Assembly (NCBI GenBank): GCA_013331535.1 | Contig: DUGF01000004.1 | Location: 1 to 8,013 of the forward strand | DNA length: 8,013 nt | Direction of reading: 5' to 3' | Origin: Microcaldota archaeon | Lineage (GTDB): Archaea > Micrarchaeota > Micrarchaeia > Anstonellales > Bilamarchaeaceae | Shown here: piece after piece, positions 1 to 4,968 of the stretch | How positions within the stretch are numbered: position 1 is the stretch's first letter | How the letters are laid out: every line of letters begins with the position of its first letter | The notes under the pieces: model-generated | Seen by the model: the letters and a program-made list of their open reading frames with translations, nothing else | Databases searched by the model: none | Told to the model about the DNA's origin: nothing | Translations under genes and position numbers: made by a program

Positions 1-39
1 AAATAAAATAGAAAAAATAAAAAAAGAAAGAAAAGAAGC
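1..39 (-). terminator. T-rich terminator downstream of the TM-helix channel-like gene
   Basis: Read on the minus strand, the 39 bases after the stop codon of the 40-732 gene are almost entirely pyrimidine, with several long T runs. T-rich tracts just after stop codons are the usual intrinsic termination signal of archaeal RNA polymerase. No hairpin is visible. The window edge cuts the tract, so its full length is unknown. Confidence 0.5.
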
Positions 40-732
40 TTATACGCTAAGCCTCTTTCTCCATTCCCTTATCCAGTCCTTGGCAGCTTCCTGTCCTCCG
101 AATCCGAAGGCAAGACCAACTGCAAGTCCAAGCGCAAGGCCAAGTGCCTGCACCATTGAGACAAAGGTTGCTGTAATAATAGTTGTCGGGAAACCGAGTG
201 TGTCAAGGCCCATTACAATGCCCATGAACACTACGATGTATTTTATTCCGTTTCCAAGCAATTTCATGTAGTCCTCTTTTTCATGGACTTCCATGACTTT
301 TTCCTTTGCAAGTTCTCCGACAATCGCAGCTACTACGACTACGAGAATACCACCAATCAATTTCGGTGCGTAGTCAATAACCTTGCCAAGGAACTCGGAT
401 AATGAGCCAAGTGCAAGCATTGCAACTGCCTGTTGCACGAAGAGAATTATGACAAAGTATTTGAACAGCTGAACAAAGACATTGCTCACCTTGACATTGC
501 CAAGGGCATCTTCGACCCTGTGGGCTTCAAGGAACGGTTCAAACTTTATCAACTGAAGAACTTTCTTCAGTACCATGGCAACAAAGTTGCCAACAAACCA
601 GCCAATAACCACCAGCACGACCGCAAAAACAAGGTTTGGCAATGCGCCGACGAGCGAGGTTACAGACTGATTCAATCCCGCCGCAGCCGCGTCAACAAGC
701 GTCTGCGGATTTGCCGAAAGTGGGTCTACCAT
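40..732 (-). CDS. MscS-type conserved TM-helix membrane protein (channel-like, no beta domain)
   Basis: A 230-residue integral membrane protein, probably a small mechanosensitive-channel-like protein of the cytoplasmic membrane. Five hydrophobic segments are visible, at about residues 31-53, 85-108, 121-143, 162-180 and 182-212. The last is rich in alternating Gly/Ala/Leu, as in the pore-lining helix of MscS, and ends in a short basic tail (WIREWRKRLSV). The repeated helices separated by short amphipathic stretches match the 'conserved TM helix' family found next to or within MscS-like proteins. The soluble beta domain of true MscS is absent, so gating and conductance are inferred only. The ATG at 732 is preceded by GTGAT three bases upstream, the archaeal Shine-Dalgarno core. 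It is transcribed away from the riboflavin kinase from a shared intergenic region, with a T-rich terminator downstream. Confidence 0.8.
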   Translation of the reverse strand: MVDPLSANPQTLVDAAAAGLNQSVTSLVGALPNLVFAVVLVVIGWFVGNFVAMVLKKVLQLIKFEPFLEAHRVEDALGNVKVSNVFVQLFKYFVIILFVQQAVAMLALGSLSEFLGKVIDYAPKLIGGILVVVVAAIVGELAKEKVMEVHEKEDYMKLLGNGIKYIVVFMGIVMGLDTLGFPTTIITATFVSMVQALGLALGLAVGLAFGFGGQEAAKDWIREWRKRLSV

Positions 733-772
733 AATATCACGTTTTTATATTGGAAATACGACGTATGGAAGA

Positions 773-780
773 TTTAAATA
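773..780. promoter_or_regulatory. Palindromic TATA box between divergent genes (channel-like / riboflavin kinase)
   Basis: The 8-mer TTTAAATA sits in the ATTTAAAT palindrome at 772-779, so it can be read as a TATA box on both strands. On the plus strand, initiation about 25 bases downstream would fall near 801-802, giving the kinase gene a leader of about 40 bases that holds its GGAGGT site. On the minus strand it would fall near 751, giving the channel-like gene a leader of about 20 bases. Assignment rests on spacing and composition only. Confidence 0.55.
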
Positions 781-790
781 CCCTCCTGAT

Positions 791-806
791 TACCATAAAA
801 GTGGTA
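791..806. promoter_or_regulatory. Inverted repeat TACCA-N6-TGGTA over the predicted kinase start site (candidate operator)
   Basis: TACCA (791-795) and TGGTA (802-806) form a perfect 5-base inverted repeat with a 6-base spacer. It overlaps the transcription start expected from the TATA box at 773-780, the classic place for a repressor to block initiation. The gene it precedes encodes a riboflavin kinase with its own helix-turn-helix domain, so self-regulation is an attractive inference. It could also be a weak RNA hairpin or chance. Confidence 0.35.
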
Positions 807-841
807 GCAAACCTGAACTGAAAAACTTGGAGGTTGTGTAT

Positions 842-1501
842 ATGGACGTTCTTATTCTTCTTGCAAAAAAAGGGGCAACTCTGCAACACGTACGGATTTC
901 AACAACTCAAATAGGCAGAGAATTGGATATGTCCCAGCAGAATGCATCAAGAATTATCCTGGAACTGGAAAAAAGCGGAAAAATAAGCCGAACTGTGAAC
1001 GGGATAGATATAACTGAGAAAGGTGCGAATGAACTAAAGAAACTATACGAGGAACTGGGATTGGCACTTGGGGGAAAGCGAACTTCGGGCGGCTCAACGG
1101 ATTTATTGTTTTCAGGAACAGTTACGCAGGGACTTGGTGAAGGCGCGTATTATGTGAAACAGTATTCTGACAGGATAAAAAAGACTCTGGGATTTGTTCC
1201 ATTTCCAGGAACATTGAATATCAGATTGGATAAAAGATCAGGGAATGAAAAGGCGCGGATGAACGGGCACGCATCTAAAGTAATCGAAGGATTTGAAAAA
1301 GATGGGCGGAAATTCGGAAAGATATTTGCATATCTGTGCACGATTAGAAGCGGAAAATCCGAAACCGAAAGTTGCTTTGTTGTAATGCCGGAACGTACGC
1401 ATCATTCTGATAGTATAATCGAATTGATTTCCAGACACGAACTTAAAGGAAAATTTCCGGAAGGGAAGAAGGTAAGAATCAAAGTAAACGTGCAGAACTG
1501 A
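842..1501 (+). CDS. ribK: CTP-dependent riboflavin kinase with N-terminal winged HTH (RbkR-type bifunctional regulator)
   Basis: Phosphorylates riboflavin to FMN using CTP, the archaeal replacement for the bacterial ATP enzyme; the fused helix-turn-helix domain marks the RbkR type, known to regulate riboflavin genes. Numbering from ATG 842 (219 residues): residues about 1-75 form a winged HTH (STTQIGRELDMSQQNASRII, then the wing and ITEKG). Residues about 88-217 form the kinase barrel, with glycine-rich FSGTVTQGLGEGAYYV (90-105), FPGTLNIRL (121-129), whose Thr and Asn are the expected Mg ligands, and MPERTHH (182-188). The start is ATG 842 because GGAGGT at 829-834 lies 7 bases upstream; an in-frame TTG at 827 would include that site within the coding region. 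The inverted repeat at 791-806 may be its operator. No domain appears damaged. No riboflavin synthesis genes are visible nearby. Confidence 0.92.
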   Translation: MDVLILLAKKGATLQHVRISTTQIGRELDMSQQNASRIILELEKSGKISRTVNGIDITEKGANELKKLYEELGLALGGKRTSGGSTDLLFSGTVTQGLGEGAYYVKQYSDRIKKTLGFVPFPGTLNIRLDKRSGNEKARMNGHASKVIEGFEKDGRKFGKIFAYLCTIRSGKSETESCFVVMPERTHHSDSIIELISRHELKGKFPEGKKVRIKVNVQN

Positions 1502-1601
1502 GAACTGGAAATTAGTTTGAGAGACAGGAAATAAAGTTCCCTGGATTTCTTAAAAGAAAGGGGTATGGGCCCGCGCGGGATCGAACCGCGAATCTCCTGC
1601 A

Positions 1602-1628
1602 TTTTGCCATACGGAATAATCCGCAAGC
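1602..1628 (-). other. Predicted tRNA intron, position 37/38
   Basis: A 27-base insert after A37 of the tRNA-Val, with an internal 5-bp stem (GCGGA/TCCGT, loop TTAT). The loop T32-T33-G34 can pair with CAA near the 3' end of the insert, but the fourth base pair of a strict bulge-helix-bulge is A-G, so the motif would be of the relaxed type. Position 38 would be T after splicing. Confidence 0.7.
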
Positions 1629-1652
1629 TGTCAAGCAGGCGTGTTAACCATT

Positions 1653-1679
1653 GTCGGCGTTGAATTTGTATAACGCTTT
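1653..1679 (-). other. Predicted second tRNA insert (D loop, about position 13/14)
   Basis: A 27-base insert between D-stem base 13 and the D loop of the tRNA-Val, containing a perfect 5-bp hairpin GCGTT/AACGC with a 10-base loop. Once it is removed, the D loop reads AATGGTTA with the conserved GG pair. Boundaries could slide by a base or two. It may be a noncanonical intron or a permanently enlarged D loop. Confidence 0.6.
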
Positions 1680-1725
1680 CCACTACGAGCCCATAAAAAG
1701 CAGAGATAACTAAGCTGGAAAAGGG

Positions 1726-1732
1726 TTAAATA
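1726..1732 (-). promoter_or_regulatory. TATA box for the tRNA-Val gene
   Basis: TATTTAA on the minus strand lies about 37 bases upstream of the tRNA 5' end. Initiation 25 bases downstream would fall near 1703, leaving a 5' leader of about 10 bases for RNase P to remove. It sits immediately beyond the stop codon of the 1736-2227 gene, which is co-oriented, so some read-through into the tRNA is also possible. Confidence 0.5.
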
Positions 1733-1735
1733 AGG

Positions 1736-2227
1736 TTACTTTTGAGCTACTAGTTGGTTCAAAAACAGCGGTGGCACAATCGCATGGTTTTCCCTTCTGA
1801 CAGAACGAACTGCTTTCATAAAGCGATCCTGTGAAACCGAATCCCCCATATGAGAATTTAAATTACGGAGTAAAGAATCCGTGAATGCAAGCGCAGCACG
1901 TTCATTTTCCCTGCAGCATAATGCCCGCAGTGTGCGCTCTCCGCTTATTCCGGTAAACTCCTCTGGCTTAAGTTTTCTCAAAAGGGCTAAAAGCTTACTT
2001 CTTAACGGATGATGCCTCAAAATAAATTGGATGTCTTCTCTGGCTTTCTGGGGGAGCATATCAAATCTTCCAACAGTTGCCGTGATACTTACTTCTGCGG
2101 CTTCCTGTTCTTGGACAGAAATTGGTCTGGTTTGTAGAAACCTATCCCTGCCTCTTTCTTCAGCCTTATGGGCTCTTGCAACGTAGCCACCAACTGTTTT
2201 AAACGATGAATTTGCTATCCATACCAC
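1736..2227 (-). CDS. Hypothetical protein, 163 residues, no family recognised
   Basis: I do not recognise this protein. It appears soluble, helical and rich in Lys/Arg/Glu, with no signal peptide or membrane segment. A basic, helix-prone stretch at about 60-90 (LPQKAREDIQFILRHHPLRS and beyond) is followed by EEFTGISGERTLRALCCRENERAALAF, with adjacent cysteines near 107-108, and a C-terminal half with several Arg/Lys pairs. Such a composition would suit a nucleic-acid or protein-binding role, but nothing proves it. The start is uncertain: the GTG at 2227 directly follows AGAGG, which leaves almost no spacing, and no good downstream ATG is in frame near the N-terminus. It is divergent from folD across a region with a shared ATTTAAAT box, and its stop lies just upstream of the tRNA promoter. 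Its length and sustained composition favour a real gene. Confidence 0.6.
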   Translation of the reverse strand: MVWIANSSFKTVGGYVARAHKAEERGRDRFLQTRPISVQEQEAAEVSITATVGRFDMLPQKAREDIQFILRHHPLRSKLLALLRKLKPEEFTGISGERTLRALCCRENERAALAFTDSLLRNLNSHMGDSVSQDRFMKAVRSVRRENHAIVPPLFLNQLVAQK

Positions 2228-2276
2228 CCTCTAAGTAGTAAATTATGTGTTAATGTATTTCTTACAAATGAAACAA

Positions 2277-2284
2277 TTTAAATA
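2277..2284 (+). promoter_or_regulatory. TATA box for folD (possibly bidirectional)
   Basis: TTTAAATA is centred 23-24 bases upstream of the folD ATG at 2304, so initiation should occur at or next to the start codon, giving a leaderless mRNA. The enclosing ATTTAAAT (2276-2283) is palindromic and could also serve the 1736-2227 gene on the minus strand with a leader of about 27 bases. Confidence 0.6.
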
Positions 2285-2303
2285 ACCATTGCGAAGAACT
2301 ATT

Positions 2304-3152
2304 ATGCACTATCAAATTCTTAGCGGAAAAGAGTCTGCAGAAAAGATACTCGCGGATGCGAAGGCAACGATTGACGCGCAGAAACTAAAACCAGTTCTTG
2401 GAATAATTGTTGTCGGAGAAGAAGGTCCATCCCAGGTTTATGTCAAAAAGAAAGTTGAAACCGCGGCAAAGATTGGAGTAGAAGCGCATGTTCATAAATT
2501 GCCGCACAATGCAGAGGAAGCGGAACTGCTCAAATTGATTAAAAAGTTGAACCGCGATGGAAAAACGCACGGATTTATTGTGCAACTCCCGCTTCCACGG
2601 CACATGAATGCAGATAAAGCGATTTCAACCATTGAATCGCAAAAAGACGTGGATGGATTCCACCCGTATAATATGGGAAAGGTTGTTTTGAACCAGTTTG
2701 ATGATACGATGTTTCCTCCGGCAACTCCTTTTGGAGTTATGAAAATGCTTGAACAGTACGAGGTTGAAATTTCCGGGAAAAATGCTGTTGTGATTGGAAG
2801 AAGCAATATTGTCGGAAAACCAATGGCACTGATGTTGCTCCATAAAAATGCAACGGTTACCGTCTGCCACAGCAAGACTAAGGATATCGGTGCATTTACA
2901 CGTAATGCGGATATTATTGTTTCGGCTGTTGGAAGCCCGAAACTCGTTACTGCGGACATGGTGAAGGAAGGCGCGTTTGTGATTGATGTCGGAACTACAA
3001 AAACACCTGACGGAAAACTTGCAGGCGATGTTGATTTTGAAAACGTGATTAAGAAAGCGAATTGCTCACCTGTTCCGGGCGGGGTCGGGCCGCTAACAGT
3101 TGCGATGCTGATACGAAATACGGTTGAGGCTGCAAAAAGAGCGAAGAAATAA
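2304..3152 (+). CDS. folD: Bifunctional methylene-THF dehydrogenase / methenyl-THF cyclohydrolase (FolD)
   Basis: Interconverts 5,10-methylene-, methenyl- and 10-formyl-tetrahydrofolate with NAD(P), a soluble cytoplasmic one-carbon enzyme. Numbering from ATG 2304 (282 residues, normal length): SQVYVKKK holds the catalytic Tyr46 and Lys50; GFIVQLPLP follows at about 90-98; KDVDGFHPYN (114-123) is the folate-site motif; GKNAVVIGRSNIVGKP (about 158-173) is the Rossmann nucleotide loop; ADIIVSAVG and VIDVG follow; PVPGGVGPLTVAML (256-269) closes the active site. Small departures from consensus are Gln in place of the usual Pro before KDVDG and Ala in PATPFG where Cys is common. The ATG at 2304 is chosen over an in-frame TTG at 2289 because the TATA box at 2277-2284 predicts a leaderless message beginning there. 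No other folate genes are nearby. Confidence 0.95.
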   Translation: MHYQILSGKESAEKILADAKATIDAQKLKPVLGIIVVGEEGPSQVYVKKKVETAAKIGVEAHVHKLPHNAEEAELLKLIKKLNRDGKTHGFIVQLPLPRHMNADKAISTIESQKDVDGFHPYNMGKVVLNQFDDTMFPPATPFGVMKMLEQYEVEISGKNAVVIGRSNIVGKPMALMLLHKNATVTVCHSKTKDIGAFTRNADIIVSAVGSPKLVTADMVKEGAFVIDVGTTKTPDGKLAGDVDFENVIKKANCSPVPGGVGPLTVAMLIRNTVEAAKRAKK

Positions 3153-3186
3153 AAAACTGGAAAAGTAAAAAAGCAAAATCCAAAAA

Positions 3187-3192
3187 GGTGAT
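3187..3192 (+). promoter_or_regulatory. Strong ribosome binding site for a 32-codon ORF
   Basis: GGTGAT, followed by C, matches the archaeal 16S anti-Shine-Dalgarno core and ends three bases before ATG 3196. The same core and spacing type precedes the 5939-6439 gene, where it is clearly functional. It is the main reason to take the following short ORF seriously. Confidence 0.45.
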
Positions 3193-3195
3193 CCT

Positions 3196-3294
3196 ATGGC
3201 AAACATTCTGAGAAGAGAACGATTATGCGCTGATGCCGCTGGTAGGGTGGCGGATGCCCGTGGAATGGTTGTGGGATTAAGGCCCGCTTTTTGA
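3196..3294 (+). CDS. Small ORF, 32 residues, downstream of folD
   Basis: An ATG with the GGTGAT site opens 32 codons ending in TGA, starting 43 bases after the folD stop and so probably on the same transcript. The peptide begins MANILRRERL and ends GLRPAF; it is basic with an Ala/Gly/Val-rich middle, one cysteine and no convincing membrane helix. The stretch 3226-3287 is visibly richer in G and C than the genes on either side, and five to six T residues follow its last C-rich segment (GCCCGC, 3282-3287). It ends one base before the stop of the convergent Cas2-like gene. Alternatives are a structured untranslated RNA or terminator of the folD transcript, or a remnant of a longer gene. No function can be assigned. 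Confidence 0.35.
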   Translation: MANILRRERLCADAAGRVADARGMVVGLRPAF

Positions 3295-3295
3295 C

Positions 3296-3532
3296 TCAGA
3301 ACATCTCCACCGATTTTGCCACAACCTTGTAAACTTCAACCTTATTTCCAAATCTTTTGAAAAACGCGTCGAGTAATTGTTCTTTTGTTCCATCAATCAA
3401 CAATGCGGATTTTGTCCTGAAAGAGCTGCGCTTGAGCGCGAGCTTGTTGAGATGGTAATAGAAAGAGCGTTTTACGCGGTTGAATTCCCGCTTGTTCCGT
3501 GCCTTGATATCGTAGAGATATAAAATCTGCAT
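3296..3532 (-). CDS. Cas2-like small protein (ferredoxin-like fold), not linked to a CRISPR array here
   Basis: A 78-residue protein whose layout follows the Cas2/VapD ferredoxin-like fold. It opens with a strand ending in an acidic residue (MQILYLYDI, Asp8), continues with a long basic helix (about 13-33), then a strand (FRTKSALLIDG, about 38-48), a second helix (TKEQLLDAFFKRFG) and a final strand (KVEVYKVV). The pattern of helix, HLN, strand and closing IYK/VYK resembles archaeal Cas2 proteins, and Asp8 matches the conserved metal-site Asp. It is shorter than most Cas2 at the C-terminus. No cas1, other cas gene or repeat array is in this window, so a stand-alone nuclease, toxin or decayed homologue is as likely as an adaptation protein. 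The TATA box at 3554-3561 predicts a leaderless message starting at ATG 3532. Confidence 0.5.
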   Translation of the reverse strand: MQILYLYDIKARNKREFNRVKRSFYYHLNKLALKRSSFRTKSALLIDGTKEQLLDAFFKRFGNKVEVYKVVAKSVEMF

Positions 3533-3553
3533 GAGAAAGAAAAGGCGAGAAAG

Positions 3554-3561
3554 CTTAAATA
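3554..3561 (-). promoter_or_regulatory. TATA box for the Cas2-like gene
   Basis: TATTTAAG on the minus strand is centred 25-26 bases upstream of ATG 3532, which fits a leaderless transcript. It lies just after the stop codon (3568-3570) of the split acylphosphatase-like gene, so the Cas2-like gene keeps its own promoter despite the upstream insertion. Confidence 0.55.
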
Positions 3562-3567
3562 AAGAGC

Positions 3568-3666
3568 TTACCTTTTGTATTTTTGTTTGATTTCGTCGAT
3601 TTTATCGCCAAGCGCGGGCTCTTTTATTTTTGCGTATTCCGCAACAATATCCACAAAGAACAGTGA
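3568..3666 (-). pseudogene. 3' remnant of the acylphosphatase-like gene split by the IS element
   Basis: The minus strand encodes about 32 codons, SLFFVDIVAEYAKIKEPA and on to KIDEIKQKYKR followed by TAA at 3568-3570. It has no start codon: the frame runs back into the right end of the IS and meets a TGA in the tnpB tail. The helical, lysine-rich character continues the C-terminal helical region of the 4948-5463 gene fragment, which lies in the same orientation on the other side of the element. Joining the two would give a protein of roughly 190 residues. The junction cannot be set to the base, because IS605 elements leave no target duplication. Confidence 0.6.
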
Positions 3667-3667
3667 A

Positions 3668-4873
3668 TTACCCCGACCTACCTTGAGGTAAGGTCATGGC
3701 TTCCTGCTTCACAGACGGAACCATTGCTCCATCTTCACAGGCGTTACTTCCCGTCATTCCGACGGTAGTTGTGAGCCTTTGCTCACGACTATCTTGAGAA
3801 CGATTCGTCGTTCTCAAAGTAGCTCTTGTGAGTATATTTATTGCAGCGTTTATATCACGGTCTATTGATAAACCACACGAAGGGCAGTCATGCTGCCTAT
3901 CCCACAGGGTTTTGTCTACCAACTGACCGCAGCCAGAACATTCTTTGCTAGTATTTTTTGGGTCTACAAATACTACTTTGCTACCAGCATTTTCAGCTTT
4001 GTATGCAAGAATATTTGTAAATATCCCCCAACTAGCATCGTTTATTCCTTTACCATGTCCATGCATGATCATTTCTCTGCTTGCAAGTTTTTCCATGGCA
4101 ATACGGGAATAAGCAGAAAGCAATCTGTTTGCTGTTTTGTGAAGAAAATCTAATCTGGTATTCGCTATCTTTTCGTGAAGCTTAGCCACTTCCTTTTTTG
4201 CCTTTTTTCTATGGCAGCTACCTTTCTTTTTCTTTGATAGTTCTCTCTGGAAAAATGCTAATCTTTCTTCATGCCTTTTCAAGTGATGGGGATTGGCTAT
4301 CTTTTCTCCGTTTGAAAGTGTGGCAAATGTCATCAAACCCAAATCAATACCAATTCGCCCGCCATTGTTCATCTTTGGTTGCTCTGGCTCTTGCTCTGCG
4401 CAGAAAACTGCGAACCATTTACCTGAAGATTCTCTCTTCAAAGTCAGGGTTTTGATAGCGCCTTTTATCTCTCGGTGTTTCTTGATGTTTATCTCTCCAA
4501 ACGGGGTTACTTTTAGTTTTTTGTTCAGCGAAAACCCGATTTCATTTTGCGGATAGTATAAACTTTTCATCCTGTCAAAAGATTTGAAACGTGGAAACCC
4601 CCATTTCTTTCCTTCTTTCTTTGCCTTTACCTTTGCTCTCACAGCTCTATACAGTCTATGAGCTATGCCTTGTGCTGTCTGAGAATAAAGACCAGAATCC
4701 TTGACCATTACCTGAAACTCCGATTTTGTTGGAAATTTCTTTTCACCATCGTATTTCCTTATAGTAGCATCGAGAAGTTTATTCCATAATTCTTTGGAAA
4801 TCCATAAGTGGCTGCACAGCTCTTTTTCCTGTGCTTTTGAAGGATACAACCTGAACTTATATGTTCTTTGCAT
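3668..4873 (-). CDS. tnpB: TnpB, RNA-guided DNA endonuclease of IS200/IS605 elements
   Basis: A 401-residue TnpB, ancestor-type relative of Cas12, which cuts DNA guided by an omega RNA made from its own element. Visible parts are the N-terminal OrfB helix-turn-helix domain (MQRTYKFRLYPSKAQEKEL...), the wedge/REC region to about residue 165, then the RuvC nuclease with Asp177 in GIDLG, Glu261 in AMEKLA and Asp340 in DRDINAAINI. The zinc ribbon has Cys312, Cys315, Cys330 and Cys333. All catalytic and metal residues are present, so it should be active. The last 50 residues after the RuvC end are low in recognisable structure, and their DNA is full of hairpins that probably serve the RNA. ATG 4873 has AAGGAGAT (4885-4878) upstream. 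Full length for the family; no tnpA accompanies it. Confidence 0.95.
   Translation of the reverse strand: MQRTYKFRLYPSKAQEKELCSHLWISKELWNKLLDATIRKYDGEKKFPTKSEFQVMVKDSGLYSQTAQGIAHRLYRAVRAKVKAKKEGKKWGFPRFKSFDRMKSLYYPQNEIGFSLNKKLKVTPFGEINIKKHREIKGAIKTLTLKRESSGKWFAVFCAEQEPEQPKMNNGGRIGIDLGLMTFATLSNGEKIANPHHLKRHEERLAFFQRELSKKKKGSCHRKKAKKEVAKLHEKIANTRLDFLHKTANRLLSAYSRIAMEKLASREMIMHGHGKGINDASWGIFTNILAYKAENAGSKVVFVDPKNTSKECSGCGQLVDKTLWDRQHDCPSCGLSIDRDINAAINILTRATLRTTNRSQDSREQRLTTTVGMTGSNACEDGAMVPSVKQEAMTLPQGRSG
3671..3830 (-). ncRNA. Candidate omega (reRNA) scaffold in the 3' part of tnpB and right end
   Basis: Read on the minus strand this segment holds consecutive strong hairpins inside the tnpB tail. 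One is a perfect 10-bp stem TTGAGAACGA/TCGTTCTCAA with loop CGAA (3817-3794). A second is a 6-bp stem GTGAGC/GCTCAC with loop AAAG (3786-3771), extendable by AGT/ACT across a mismatch. A third is CCGTC/GACGG (3765-3751). The right-end hairpin ACCTTACC/GGTAGGT lies at 3694-3676. Known TnpB guide RNAs come from exactly this position, with the guide read from DNA just beyond the right end. The 5' limit of the RNA is not determinable from sequence. Confidence 0.6.
3676..3694 (-). repeat. Right-end subterminal hairpin of the IS element
   Basis: ACCTTACCTCAAGGTAGGT on the minus strand folds into ACCT/AGGT plus ACC/GGT with one bulged T and loop TCAA. It lies inside the last codons of tnpB, just before the inferred right edge. 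Transposases of this family recognise such hairpins, and the same hairpin closes the 3' scaffold of the guide RNA. Confidence 0.65.
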
Positions 4874-4940
4874 TTTTATCTCCTTGCTTTTTCATCGCAG
4901 AAAAGGTTTTTATCCCTGCCGTTAGTTTTTGCCAATTCAT

Positions 4941-4968
4941 CCCCAACCTAACACAGTTTAGGATGGGG
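4941..4968 (-). repeat. Left-end subterminal hairpin of the IS element
   Basis: CCCCA and CCTAA arms pair with TTAGG and TGGGG around a 6-base loop, with a single mismatch between two 5-bp blocks. It lies about 70 bases upstream of tnpB and about 18 bases inside the inferred left edge. The stop codon ending the interrupted host frame falls in this hairpin. Confidence 0.7.

Larger units (their letters stand above)
1566..1692 (-). tRNA. tRNA-Val(GAC) with two intron-like inserts
   Basis: On the minus strand, 5' GGGCTCG (1692-1686) pairs with CGGGCCC (1573-1567) as the 7-bp acceptor stem, with discriminator A at 1566 and no encoded CCA. The T arm is CGCGG-TTCGATC-CCGCG. The anticodon stem is CCTGC (1639-1635) with GCAGG (1600-1596). 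The loop starts T-T-GAC-A, so the anticodon is GAC (1632-1630). The D stem GTGG/ACAC pairs at three of four positions. Removing 27 bases after position 13 (1679-1653) and 27 bases after position 37 (1628-1602) leaves a normal 73-base tRNA. The first insert contains GCGTT/AACGC and the second GCGGA/TCCGT as internal stems. The 37/38 site is the canonical archaeal intron position; the D-loop insert is unusual. The flanking helices are not perfect bulge-helix-bulge motifs, so exact splice points are inferred. Confidence 0.88.

Noticed and set aside
433..777. 114-codon plus-strand ORF opposite the channel-like gene
   Set aside because: It is antisense to a protein with five clear membrane helices, lacks a ribosome site, and runs into the divergent promoter.
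1402..1683. 93-codon minus-strand ORF across the tRNA and the riboflavin kinase 3' end
   Set aside because: It covers a well-formed tRNA and is antisense to a confident gene; the frame is fortuitous.
1566..1692. tRNA pseudogene
   Set aside because: Acceptor, anticodon and T stems are perfect or wobble-paired, and both inserts are the same length with internal stems, which fits introns better than decay.
2492..2959. 155-codon minus-strand ORF inside folD
   Set aside because: Shadow of folD, whose motifs run continuously on the plus strand.
3181..3240. C/D box guide RNA (GTGATCC, CTGA, CTGATG)
   Set aside because: Only some boxes approximate the consensus RTGATGA/CTGA and their spacing is irregular; the short ORF explains the GGTGAT better.
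3153..3670. CRISPR array near the Cas2-like gene
   Set aside because: No repeated unit with regular spacing exists here or elsewhere in the window.
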